From: Cordia subcordata
Taxonomy: Eukaryota; Streptophyta; Magnoliopsida; Boraginales; Cordiaceae
DNA: 64,000 nucleotides
Assembly: GCA_028554755.1 (NCBI GenBank)
Contig: JAPTOF010000001.1
Location: forward strand, 42,146,001 to 42,210,000
Direction of reading: 5' to 3'
Position 1 is the first letter of the stretch, and each line of letters opens with the position of its first letter. Under the pieces are notes generated by a model. The model had not been told where the DNA came from. It made no database searches and saw nothing but the letters and a program-made list of their open reading frames with translations. A program made the position numbers and the translations under genes. Positions 1 to 12,100 of the stretch are shown here, one piece after another.

Positions 1-254
1 GTCAATTTTTATAGTTTTTAAACAAAAATTTACAGATTCAGAACAAAAATTTGTAGGTAAAGATAAAAAACTTATAGGTCAAAAACAAAGTTTTTTACTT
101 ATAAATTTGTATATTTTTCAAACAAAAATTCATAGATTAAAAATAAAAATTTATAGGCAAAAATTTCTATTCTTCACTTACAAATTCTTTTATCTTCACC
201 TATAAATTTTTGTTGAAAAATTATAAATTTTTTTTTAACTGAACTAATGTCAGT
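1..254. repeat. AT-rich stretch with repeated AAAATTTATAGG-like words
   Basis: Variants of AAAAATTTATAGG and its complement recur about every 25-50 bases on both strands. This looks like the end of a degenerate inverted-repeat element cut by the window edge. No gene was seen. Confidence 0.3.
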
Positions 255-362
255 CATGCCGATAAAAGACTAATCCGAGAAGTTATATATAGTTGTGATG
301 ATGAGACAGAAAATCTTGACCTTGAAGATGACACTCATTATTTTGCTGACAACCTAATTTAA
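255..362 (+). CDS. Possible last exon of an unidentified gene
   Basis: A CAG (251-253) is followed by an open frame of 35 codons that ends in TAA at 360-362. The peptide is acidic near its end (DLEDDTHYFADNLI) and has no low-complexity character, unlike the AT-rich DNA on both sides. The stretch after it (363-560) is less AT-rich and could be a 3' untranslated region. I do not recognise the protein. The upstream part of the gene would lie outside the window or beyond a long AT-rich intron. It could be a chance frame. Confidence 0.28.
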   Translation, partial: HADKRLIREVIYSCDDETENLDLEDDTHYFADNLI

Positions 363-575
363 GGATTGCACAAGATACAGCCAGCACTGGGACCATCTTT
401 TTCTAACAACCCAACATGGCTCCCCTCCCCTGATTACTGCCTTTTACTTTTTACTCTTATCATTACTATCAACAACATTATCTTCAAAAAGTAAAAGCGT
501 ATCTACCCCATCTCAATGCCTTGGTCGAAAATTTCTTCCAAGCATCCATTTTCAAGCCGAGGGTGCTGTTAATTA

Positions 576-823
576 GGGCTCCTTTGGGTTGATTTTTTTT
601 TTTTTTTCTCCAAAGTGTTTTTTTAACAAAATATTTTTTTAGTACTTAAGAATTCTAATTTTCAAAAAGAAAAAAATAATAATATTTGAGCTTTTTTTTT
701 AAAAAAAAAAAGTTTTAGATTTTTTAAAAGTTAAGTCAAACAATTATTACAAAAAAAAATATTTTTTGGGGAAAAAAATATTTTTTGTTTTGGAAAAAAA
801 AAAAAGGCAATCCAAACTGGCAC
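576..823. mobile_element. Tourist-like MITE (family A, copy 1)
   Basis: The ends are inverted repeats: the left starts GGGCTCCTTTGGGTTGATTT and the right reads, on the minus strand, GTGCCAGTTTGGATTGCC. TTA flanks both ends (573-575 and 824-826), as expected for PIF/Harbinger elements. The interior is nearly pure A/T runs and has no coding capacity. Related copies lie at 28115-28335 and 50267-50506. Confidence 0.6.
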
Positions 824-1938
824 TTAATTAGTAAATAAGCTTGATGTCAAATTTATCTTAACTTCCAGTTAAGTTTGAATTAGTTTAATATTTATATGGT
901 TTTTGGATTCTTAATTTTCACGAGATAAAGGATTTTTAGATTGAAATCTTAGTGAGTAATTAAATATTAATGGATTCCTACAAATAACTCTCCATTGAGT
1001 ACTACACATATACAGGAGCTAGTGAGTTGTTTAATTCAGTTGCGAGTGCCCCAAGTCGAAGAATGATAAAAGTTGGTCCTAGTTTCTTTGGCATTGTTCT
1101 CATAATTTAAAGATATATCCTCCCAATGAATACATCCTCTTCATCAAATATTGAAACTCTTTTAATTTTCACTCTCTGTTAAACTAGTATTCAGTCCTCT
1201 TTGCCCGTTGGTAATTAGGTTCTAGATTAGCGTGAAAAAAATGGATAAAAATCCACATCTTTTAGTGTTTGTATCGGGCTAGGAACCCTTTTTTTTTTTT
1301 TTGGTTGGGCTCAAAGGGCAGGGATGAGTTCCCATTTTGCTTGTATAGTACTCTTGCATTTTTTTATCTCCTTTGAGGCCTTAATTTCTTTTGCGTTCTC
1401 CTGTTGGACCTCCATCCTACGCTCTAGACAGGAATTGCTACAGCCTCGACCAACTCAGAAAAATAATCAAATTAGTTCTTATTATTTTCTTTTTTTTCTA
1501 AAAAAAAAATTCGTATTAATCCTTAATATTTTATGATTGGAACTAATTCGATTGAATTTATAAAATGTTTGAGAACTAATATGAATGGGACTAATTTAAC
1601 TACCTGGTGAAACAGTGATGACTAATACCATAAAAATTTGACTATTTTTATGACATATTAAAAACTAATTTAAACTGAAGGCTAATTTCAAAAAAAAAAG
1701 TGTAACAACACTGAAGACCTGTAATGAAATTAACCTTTTATCTTTTTATATAAGTTTTGATAAACAGAAAACATGTGACATCTTGAAGATGTTGAGGAGC
1801 AGCAACAACAAAACCGAGCCCAACAAGCTCATTGACCAAGTTTTGCTAAAACCTATTCCAAGCCCAAACTTAACTGCTTGGACCATACTAAGCTCATTTT
1901 AACAAGGGTTGCTTTTCGTTTTAATTTCTCAAACACAC

Positions 1939-1988
<50 letters not shown>

Positions 1989-3985
1989 AAGAAAAAAATC
2001 TCGTTAAACGCTATTATGTATATGCATTCATAATTAAGTAGGAATATTTTTAGATGAATTACTGCTATTCAAAGTGCAAAATGCAAATTGAGACATAATA
2101 ATCAATATGTAGCATGCGCGATATTATGTTTTTATGTTTGCAACAGTTGGTATCAACTGATTAATAGTTTAGTTTTTATTTTCCCTCTATATGGCATTGT
2201 TTTCCAGAGAGATTTCAAAATTTTTTTAGTTAAAAAGCAATTTCCATAACGGGCACCTAATAAGTGGTCTATACAATTGTGGACACAGTTTTAATTTCCA
2301 GTACGCCGCAAAACAAAAGCTACGCCAAACTGAATTGCTAGCAGCCTCTTTTCTCTATATATAGGTTTCCTTCCACCCAAAAAAAGAAAAAAAAAGAAAA
2401 AAAAAATTTGTTTGGAGCAAGTGGATTCCTTAAACTTCTACTCAACCCATTTGGAAATCCAATTCATTATGTTTGGAAATACTCTTTTCGTAATTTTTTA
2501 CGTAAAACGAAATCTGCATGACGTGCATTTATATTGTAACTGCATATGTATGCAAAACTGAATAAGATTTTTGAAGAATCGAACATTTTTCTCAATATTT
2601 TCTCTATGAAATTTTTGGTGAAAGCCAATTCGTTTAATTTGCTGGAGTTACTATAAATGAAAACAGTGTATATACCGTCACAGCTATAGTTTTTGATAAA
2701 ATTACCATCTCTCTCTCTTTTTTTGTTTTAATTCTTCGACACACACACACACACACACACATATAGTTGTGATAGAGACATTACAAGTTCCAGTATGTGA
2801 CTCCCCCATTGTGGTACTAGGTACATAATAACAATATGTATATAAACCACCCCTCACAGCCTCACAGGAATCTTTTTGTCGATTGGTAAGCCTGAGTGGT
2901 GCATGTTTAGTCCCTTTCCAAAAGACCGGAGACAGATGATAACCATTAAGGAAAAAAAAACAAACTAAAAAGAATCTACAATTGATAAAGTAGGTGTATC
3001 ATTATAAATCAACAATTTTACGGATGTAATATATATATATGTAAATGTATATGTATATGTATATTCTTATATATTATCTATAACAGCAGCTCATTGCATT
3101 GTAAAACGTCAAAAAATATTCAGGTTGTCTTTAATTTTTTACAGTTTGATATATGCATAAAATTCGAAACTAGACATAAACTTTTTTGTAATAAAAAAAG
3201 GAAACTCGAGCCTATTTTAAAATCTATTTATTCTCACCAATATCTTTCAATAATTGCGCACTACATCAGAATAAGTACCAGCACCTATCCGTCATAGGAT
3301 GGTGACACCTACATAGTACGTACAGTGGGGAATCCGCTAGTTGTATTAATTAGAAAACTGTACACAAATAGTGACACTTTTTGTGTGCTTTGAAGAACTC
3401 TTCACCCTTTATTTAAAACTTATAGCTAAGAAGACCTTTTTTTTTTTTAAATAGAGGCAATGCTGGGTTAAAAAGTAATTAGTGCTAGAAGATGTAAATC
3501 TTGACATATCATTTCTCAAAATCTGTCTAAGAGGGTTTGGAATTTTCTTGGAAAAAGTGATCATTTCTAAAAGATAAGTGAAACCTTTAATTCGCTAACC
3601 AATATGCGAATTTGTTTGCTTATGTATGAATGTGCCCAAATATGAATCCTAGTTGCAATACCATTACTTTTCTGTATTCTTCCATATACAATATGACTAG
3701 TTTGTTATTACATATCTCACTCCTAATTTAAAAAGAAAGAACTTGGGAATCAAGATTCAACTTTGGTGCTCACGCATGTGAACCTAAAATTCATTGGATA
3801 CATAATTGGAGGTCGTGGCATGCATGAATGTAGTGTCATCATATACAGTGCAATTAGCAATTAGGTGCCCCATTCTTGTTTAGCAATATGCATGCGTGCA
3901 CGACAAATGTTAATTGGTTGGAGCTTGGGTTGTGGACCACCCTCCTATAACATCATTTTTAAATTGTTTCCTTATGTTTGTCTTA
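824..3985. other. Intergenic, no gene seen
   Basis: AT-rich DNA with an (AG)n run at 1943-1981, an (AC)n run at about 2741-2760 and short TA-rich runs near 3030-3065. The short open frames at 1324 and 3094 have no recognisable domain and biased composition. I see no gene here. Confidence 0.6.
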
Positions 3986-4258
3986 TAGTGTGTTTGGAAT
4001 GATCTTATTTTAAGATATTTATTATATTGAAATTTAGAGATATCTTATAAGATTTAAGATATTTTATTATATACACCATGCATTCTATAGTTATAAAAAA
4101 TAAGATAGGAAGGATTGCTTATTTCTTACAAGATAAAAAGTATGGTTTTGTTTTAAATTTTCATAGGATGCATGATAAGATTTCTTAAATCTTATAAGAT
4201 TTACCCTTATTTCAATAAGATAAGTATCTTAAAATAAGATTATAACAAACAGAGCATT
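3986..4258. mobile_element. MITE with ~45-bp imperfect inverted ends
   Basis: The left end (GTGTGTTTGGAATGATCTTA then TTTTAAGATA) is matched by the complement of the right end (GCTCTGTTTGTTATAATCTT then ATTTTAAGATA). The interior repeats AAGATATTTTAT-like words and has no coding capacity. The GTTTGG-type end suggests a Harbinger/Tourist-like element, but the exact ends and target duplication are not clear. Confidence 0.5.
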
Positions 4259-4259
4259 A

Positions 4260-5570
4260 ATCTGGTTAGGACATTGCCCAGAATTTGTGTGAAATGTTTA
4301 ATATCTCTCCAATTATATATTACTCATGTAATTCAATGGATTGGACTACATAGATACATAAAATACCCTTGAAACATACATATAACACAAGAACTCTGTA
4401 ATTTTTATTGTGCTTTATAGGGATAGTGTTCCTAAGGAGTAATGTACGCGTGTTGAGCTATATTATAAAAATTTTGAACATACGTATTGTTACGTACTAT
4501 GCGTGTATATTGTTCATGCCCCATACGGTATACAGTGCTTATTCAAAGTACTATGCATATGGTGCACAATGTGGGTACTCCAAGAACTCCTAATACGAGA
4601 AGATTTTGATCCATAGTTTAATACCATATCTTAAAAAGTCTAATTATATTTGAACTTAATCAGATCTTATTAATTACCAAACTTGTGACTACAGTTAAAA
4701 ATTCTACGCATTGAAACAATATTTTCCCGATTAATATTTAACTGAATTGCATATTTAGTTCAATTTAAGGTATATAGATAAACTCCTCCTAAGTGAAACG
4801 AGTTAAAAGAAAAATATTCACAGAATTTAACTGCATTAAATATTACTCAGTGAAATTTTAATCAAAACCCCATAAGAAATGGATTAGTATGTTCAAATGC
4901 TAATTCGTTTAAAATAGATATCAGCTTCATAATTTAATTCAATAAGATCAAGTATATTTACAGGCACATATTTATTGAAGCTAGAAAAAATGTCTGTGGC
5001 TATCAAATTAAAGATTGAACAACTAATTTTTTGTTTGATATATGGTTATCTAAAATCTTAAATATAAAAAAGAAAAACATATAATTTGATATACTTTAAG
5101 ATTTAACATTTCAAATAAGCATATAACAAACACAAGAAAAATTAGAGTAGAAGTGCACGGACACGACTAAAAATTGGCCTTAAAGGATATATACCTTATT
5201 CATGAATTTAATTTTAGGAAAGATTTATTATTACTGTAGGGGCCCGAGCCGAATTTTGTTATGACACGATACCATTTGTGTCAAAAATGAAATTATGAGA
5301 ATTGAAATCTCGTATTCGTCAGGCAATGTGGTCCATATATCTTGGTCCATTAATTATTACCTCTTTTTTTTTTGTGCTTGTTGGATTATATTCATGGAAG
5401 AGTGCTTACTGCCGGAGCGAAATCAGATATATTGTGGTTGTAGAGAATGCCACGCATATTCATCGATGTCTACTAATACAGGAGATAGGATTTTCAGTCA
5501 TAAAAGCAATAATTTGAAAGAAATCTATCGATACTAGGCTTTTATATATACATACATACATATACATATA
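4260..5570. other. Intergenic, no gene seen
   Basis: AT-rich DNA. Two overlapping open frames at 5295-5537 have no domain I recognise; one has a hydrophobic stretch, which T-rich DNA often produces by chance. Confidence 0.5.
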
Positions 5571-5584
5571 ATCTAACAACCGTG

Positions 5585-5605
5585 CCATGCATAGTAAATG
5601 CATGG
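5585..5605 (-). repeat. Hairpin near the Helitron 3' end
   Basis: CCATGCAT and ATGCATGG form a perfect 8-bp stem around the 5-base loop AGTAA. A GC-containing hairpin about 10 bases before the terminus is a standard Helitron 3' signal; here it is followed on the minus strand by CACGGTTGTTAG. Confidence 0.5.
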
Positions 5606-5803
5606 ATAAATTAGTTTATTGTATTAATTTATAAAGTTGTTTAATTCAGAATTTAAATAAAATTTGTTAATTTTGAAAACAAATCTAATCATATTGTTAA
5701 CAACAATACAATCATAATATAGTATATATAATAGTAATGTAATAATCAGAACATGTAATCTAAAATTGACAAGAGATAAATTTCAAAAGAACACAAATAT
5801 GTA

Positions 5804-7832
5804 TCATAAATTTCGAAAAATTTCTTTAAATACAACATTTTCAGTTTTGTTGAATGGTATACCCTCTTCATCATGGATTAATATTTTCAAGCCCTTTTTC
5901 CTTGTCATTTTGGAAACAGCAACATAAAATTGTCTGTGCGTGAATACTGGTCGAGGCAATATAACCCACAATGATTGCCCCTGGCTTTTGTTTACCGTCA
6001 TTGCATATGAAACCACTAATGAAAATTGTCGCCTTTGTAACTTAAAAGGAAGATTCAAATCTAATGGAGTTAGTACCATCCTTGGAATAAACCCCCCTTC
6101 TCTAGCTTTTGCACCTGTCAAAATTTCTGTTTCCAAAACATGTTTCCCTAATTGAGTGATAAACAATCTTGCACCATTACACAGGCCTCCACTTTGATCT
6201 ATGTTTCTTATTAACGTAATTGGTGTCTTGCAACTCAATATCAATTTTTTTGTAGGACTACCATTATATGTCAAGCCAAACACGTCACCAACACCAACCA
6301 ACTGTCCAACAACATCTATTTTTTTTTAAGAAAAACGACATATGAGAAGTTAATTAAAAAAGTGATTTTTCAAACAATGAAGGGATGAATTTGGTACTAA
6401 CCTATGCTATAGAATTCATCAATACCACTATGCAACACATCTTCGATGGATATGAAATTGTAGCGATTCAGTCCTATTTTAGTCACCATAACATGTTTGA
6501 CAGAAGTAAAGTTATTAAAAATGATACGTTTCGAATGACGTGATAACCTAAAAACACCATTGTTAGGAATTAGAGCAAAATTAACAATAACATAGCATTC
6601 TCTTTCAACTATCTAATGCACAAATTTTGCCATAAGCGACTTCCGAATAGAAGCTTGAATAGTGTCTTCCTGTATGAGATGAGAAAGATTTTTAAGATTA
6701 AAAATTAAGAAATAGCAAATGGTGCCCCAAAATAACAAATAGATTATGATATAACAACAAAGGCAGAAAAATTAAGGACTTATTTTGCTGTACATATTAC
6801 ATAAATAGATGATATGACCTAAGAAGAAAAAAATTCACAGTTCTAGTTTAGTATTAAGAGCACAAATAAATTCATTCTCAAGCTAGATATCTATATTAAT
6901 CCTCCTATCAATTCAAAGCCCAAAACCCCTTCCAAGAAAAAAAAATGGGGAAAAAGGGACCTTCACAAACTAATTAGTTGATTTTAATTTATATCGCAAT
7001 CATAGAAGGTATCAAAGAAAAAAAAGGAAAAAAGGGACCTTACGAAATGATTTGTTGTTTTGAAGAGTGTCATAATCACAACATATTATGAAGAAACAAC
7101 AAAGACAGAAATATTGAAGACTTTTTTTGCTGTACATATTACATATGTAGATGATATGACCTAAGAAGAAAAAAATTCACAGTTCTAGTTTAGTATTAAG
7201 AGTGCCAATAAATTCATTCTTAGGCTGGATATCTATATTAATTCTCCTATCAATTCAAAGCTCAAAACACCTTCCAAGAAAACAAAAAAAAAAAGAGAGA
7301 AAAAAAGACATTCAGAAACTTATTAGTTGATTTTAATTTATATTGCAATCATAGAAGGTATCAAAGAAAAAAGAATTAAAAAAAGGAAAAAAGGGACCTT
7401 ACGAAATGATTTGTTGTTTTAAAGAGTGTCATAATCACAACATATTATGAACTAACAATAAAGACAGATATATCGAGCACTTATTTTGCTGTCCATATTA
7501 CATATGGACTAAACTTATCACATCAAGATTGAAATTTAAAGAAAAACAACTAATTTAAAAGAAGAATTAATCACCATAACCAATAATTGGGGAATGACAT
7601 GAACTAAGAAAAAATATAGTTATTCATCTTAGCAAATAGTGAACCAAAGAGAACAAATAGATTTCACGAAAGATAAAGGAAAAAGTACATACATGGTCAT
7701 CTAATAAAAGCAAATCCATCCCAGCTCGTTCGTTTCCCTTGGTAATAAACCAAACACGATGGCTTGTACAATTATACAGTACATTTGTCTTGGTGGTTTG
7801 AGATCAGTGATGTAGTTTAAAGTAGGTGTCAT
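5804..7832 (-). pseudogene. RPA-like / PIF1-helicase fusion gene, broken
   Basis: Three minus-strand exons can be joined. Exon 1 (7832-7693) starts MTPTLNYITDLKPP and matches the start of plant RPA70-like proteins; it needs a frameshift near 7770 to reach WFITKGNERAGMDLLLLDD. Exon 2 (6669-6402) continues the RPA ssDNA-binding OB fold (IQASIRKSLMAKF, FALIPNNGVFRLSRH) and has an in-frame TAG at 6613-6615. Exon 3 (6315-5804, stop TGA) begins with the next RPA segment DVVGQLVGVGDVF and then runs, without a break, into the C-terminal part of a PIF1-type Helitron helicase (TLIRNIDQSGGLCNGARL, AMTVNKSQGQS, FYVAVSKM). RPA and helicase genes both occur in plant Helitrons, usually as separate genes. 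The helicase N-terminal motifs (Walker A and B) and Rep are absent, so this copy cannot drive transposition. Confidence 0.7.
6751..7510. repeat. ~345-bp tandem duplication in the Helitron
   Basis: Two near-identical copies (about 6751-7090 and 7091-7450) are followed by a ~60-bp partial third copy. Shared landmarks are GCTGTACATATTACATA, GATGATATGACCTAAGAAG and GAGTGTCATAATCACAAC. The array lies in the first intron of the RPA-like remnant and lengthens that intron. Confidence 0.75.
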
Positions 7833-7908
7833 CTAACGTACAAATCATCAGATTTATATGTATATTATATACATTCAAATAAGAAAACAAAAAAGAAAGA
7901 GAATGACA

Positions 7909-8242
7909 TGTTGAATGTGCCCCGAATTCTTAGGCAACAAGAATAGCAAATTTCTTTTCAGTCCTTTTCCTTGTAGTATACTGTTTCCTTATCTTTGTAG
8001 AATACGGATTAGAATACTTGTGTACTATAAATAGGGGCTAGGACATTGTATTAGGTGCATTAGGGCCATACCCTTGTGGGGTGTGGGATGAGAGAAACCA
8101 GAGTGAAAGCTTTGTAATATTCGAGATCAATAATAATTTATTCTCTGCTGCCCGTGGAAGTAGGTTTTAAAGCCGAACCACGTAATTCTCCTGTGTCCAT
8201 TTTCTTCTCGTATTCTTCCTGTTTGCATGTTTTTCCCCAACA
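7909..8242 (+). repeat. Copia left LTR (334 bp)
   Basis: Starts TG and ends CA. It contains a TATA-like CTATAAATAGGGGCTAGG at about 8026-8043, which probably sets the start of the genomic RNA. It differs from the right LTR at about five of the first 46 bases and lacks two internal duplications found there. Confidence 0.92.
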
Positions 8243-8245
8243 AAC

Positions 8246-8257
8246 TGGTATCAGAGC
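8246..8257 (+). other. Primer binding site, initiator tRNA-Met
   Basis: TGGTATCAGAGC, complementary to the 3' end of plant initiator tRNA-Met, lies three bases after the left LTR. This is the usual priming site of plant Copia elements. Confidence 0.92.
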
Positions 8258-9116
8258 TTAGGTATTAATCCGCTGCTTGAGGGAAAAAGGAAAAATCAAA
8301 ACTCACTGTGAAACCAAAATTTTTTAAACCAAACGGTGCCTAACCAACAAAGGTCTTTGCTCGGCAAGGAGTGCTCCAGTGCTGTCTACATTGAGCGTAG
8401 GTAGTTAGAGTGGAAGCTTACGTCGGCGGGTCGTGGTTCGTGTTTGGGTTTGGAGAACAAGTGAAAAAAAAGAGTTCACGTGTTCTTGATGTTAGTTTTT
8501 GGGTATTCAAATATTAATTTTTTGGAAATTTGTTCAAGTTTGTAAAGCAAGTTTAGGGTTAGTAGGGTTTGGGTCTTTGGGTTTATTTGGATCAGGCCTG
8601 GGTAGTGGCCTTATCCAATTTTAGCTAGGTCTTGGATCTTGGGTCAATTAATTTTTTGTTGGGCTTGGGTTCTAGGCTAGAAAAATAATAAATTTTTTTT
8701 TTTGGGTTTGGGCTTAGTTTAGGCCAAAAGAATTAAAAAAAGAATTTTTTATTTGGGTTTAGATTTAGTCCTAAAAAAAAAAATCTGACTAGTTGACCTG
8801 TTTGATCGCGTTGACCGGGGTTTACCGAGGTTTGACTTTGATGTTGACCATTGACCAAGGGTTGACCGAGTTTGACCAAAGCCTTACCCCACGTTTTTTG
8901 ACGTGCTGAGTCCGTTTTTGGGCTCTGTTTTTCCGGATTCTGCTCCGAAGTACAAGTTTAGGGACGGTGTTGACTTTGACCATTAGGTTTTGACTTTGAC
9001 CAGTGTTGACCAAAGTTGACCAGGGGTGTTCCTAAGGTTTCTTGACGTGTTGAATCTGTTTTTGCTGTCCATTGAGCCAAATTCCATCCTCAAGTGTGAG
9101 TTTTGTGCAAACGAAG

Positions 9117-12100
9117 ATGTCTTCTACAGGTGGAAAGTTTGAAATCGAGAAGTTTGATGGGAGAATGAGTTTCAGTCTTTATATGATCAGATTCAAGGCA
9201 TTTATGACAATGCAAGGACTTTGGAAAGTCATTGAAGAAGTGATCTCGGTAAAGATGGAACTAGCAGTAAGAGAAGAACTCGAAGCAAAAGCCTTGAGTG
9301 CAATACATATGTCCGTGACAAATGAAGTATTGCTGGAGATTGCTGAAAAGACGACAGCAGTTAAGGCTTGGAATACTTTGGTGGAATTGTATGCATCTAA
9401 ATCTCTCACTAATCGCCTCTACTTGAAGAAGCGATTGTATCATCTTAGAATGAAAGAAGGTACATCACTAAAGCAACACCTTGATGAGTTTGCCTCTTGT
9501 TTTATTGCTTTGAAGGATGTAGGTGTTAAAATTGATGACGAAGACCAAGCTATGATCGTATTATGCTCCTTACCGCCTTCATATATGAACTTTGTAGACA
9601 CTATGTTGTACGGGAGGGATAAAATTACGTTTAAAGATGTGATTATTTCATTAAAATAGAAGGATCTTCAAACACATAATCCGGGACATAGGGAAGAAGT
9701 TCATGGGGAATGTTTAGTGAGTAGAGGGAGATCAGAGAATAGAGGGGGATTTTTGGGTAGAAAGAAAAGCAAGTCAAGGTCAAAATCAAGAGCAACGAAG
9801 CAACGCTGTTTCGAGTGTGGTGAAAAGGGTCACATTAAGAAAGAATGTCCAAAACTGAAAAAGGGAAAGAAAAAGGTGAAAAATTCAGCTAATGTGGTAG
9901 AGAGTGCTAACAGTAATGGGGAGAACTCAAGTAGTACTGGGGAAGTTTTGATTGTGAGTGCATCACAATGGTATAATCAATGGATTCTTGATACTGGTGC
10001 AACGTTCCATATGTGTCCTAGACATCACTGGTTCTCTTCTTATTCCAAAAGAGAAGGGAAAGTCTTTCTAGGCAATGATCTTTCGTTAAAGGTGGAGGGA
10101 ATGAGCATCGTAAATATCAAGATGTTTGATGGTATTACAAGATCTCTTGAGTGTTGGCATGTACCGGAACTGAAGAAAAACTTGATTTCTCTTGGGCCTT
10201 TGGATTCTCATGGATACAAATTCCGAAGTGAGAATGGTGTTTTAAAGGTAACCAAAGGTGCAATTGTACTCTTGAAAAGGAATTTGACTGGCGGCCTATA
10301 TGTCCTTCAAGGTAGTACAGTTACAGGGGTTGCAACTGTTACATCCGAGGAGAGTAATAATGACACTACGCAATTATGGCACAAAAGGTTAGGCCATATG
10401 AGCGAGAGGGGACTGACCAAGCTGAGCAAGAGGGATTTGCTTCATGGACAAAGAATTGGAAAGCTTGAATTCTACAAGCATTGTGTCTTTGGAAAGCAAA
10501 CCAGGGTGAAGTTCAGCAAGGGGCAGGAGAACACCAAAGGTATACTTGACTATATTCATTCTGATCTTTGGGGTCCTAATAAAGTCCCTTCCAAGAAAGG
10601 TGCCAGGTATTAACTGAATTTAATTGATGCATACTCTCGGATGGTGTAGGTATACTTCTTGAAAACTAAAGATGAGGCATTTCCAACATTTGTCAAGTGG
10701 AAGATATTGATTGAGAAGCAGACTAGTAAACAAATTAAGCGTCTTAGGACTGACAATGGGTTGGAATATTGCAATAAAGAGTTTGATGAGTTCTGCAGGA
10801 AACATGGCATTGTGAGACACCGCACATGTGTAGGGACACCACAACAAAATGGAGTTGCAGAACGCATGAATAGAACTCTGGTGGAGGGAGCTCGTTGTAT
10901 GCTCTTCCAATCTGGTTTGTGTAAAGACTTTTGGGCTGAAGCCGTTAATACGGCATGTTACTTGGTGAATAGGTCTCCATCCAAAGCTATTGAATTAAAA
11001 ACTCCTTTTGAGTTATGGTCTGGTAAGCTTGCTGACTACTCTTTATTGAGGGTGTTCGGTTGCCCTGCATACGCTCATGTGAAGGATGGCAAGTTAGAGC
11101 CGAGGGCAAAGAAATGCATATTACTAGGCTATGTATCCAAGAGGAAAGGATACAGGTTGTAGTGCACAGATCCAATGTCTCCAGGTTTTCTCATCAGTAG
11201 GGATGTGACATTCATTGAGTCTGCTTCATTAGACCAAGAAAAGGAGAAAGCGGTAGCTGGTTTAGACCACGGTGTCAAAGAACAAGTGGAGGTATTTGCC
11301 GATATTCCAAATGTTCCATCTAGCAATAGTAGCAGTCAAATTCAACCGACTCAACCAACTAAGGTGCATGATCAAAATGTGCCTGAACAACAAAAGTACA
11401 GCATTGCCACTGGGCGACAAAGGAGATAGATTAGAGAGCCTCAAAGGTATGGATACGCTAATCTTATTGCTTGTGCTTTGATTGTTGCTGAAACAATTGA
11501 AAGACATGAGCCGAATTCATACAAAAGGCTATATTTGGAAATGATTTTTCTCAGTGAGAAGGTGCCATGAGTGAAGAGATTGAGTCTCTTTAGAAGAATC
11601 AAACTTGGGAGCTTGTTGAATTGCCTGAGGGATAGCGAGTTATCGATTGCAAATGGGTTTACAAGAAAAAGGAAGGTACTCCAGGGGTTGAGGGTCCTCG
11701 ATACAAGGCACGGTTGGTGGTAAAAGGCTATACACAAAGAGAGGGTGTTGACTTCAACGAAGTGTTCTCTTCAGTTGTGAAGTATACTTCCATCAGTGTT
11801 TTACTTGCCTTGGTTGCTCTTCATGACTTAGAGCTTGAGCAGCTAGATGTGAAAATGGCATTTTTGCATGGTGATCTTGAAGAGCAAATTTACATGAGTC
11901 AACCGAAAGGGTATATAGTTCCTGGTAAGGAGAACTATGTTTGCAAACTGAAAAAGTCCTTGTATAAGTTGAAGCAGTCGTCTCAGCAATGGTACAAGAG
12001 ATTTGACACATTCATGGTAGGTGCTGGATACACAAGAAGTGCATATGACAGTTGCGTGTATCTCAAGAAGCTTCCAGATGGTTCGTTTGTGTACTTATTG

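Noticed and set aside
5940..6155. Plus-strand open frame opposite the helicase remnant
   Set aside because: The minus strand carries conserved helicase motifs; the plus-strand peptide has none.
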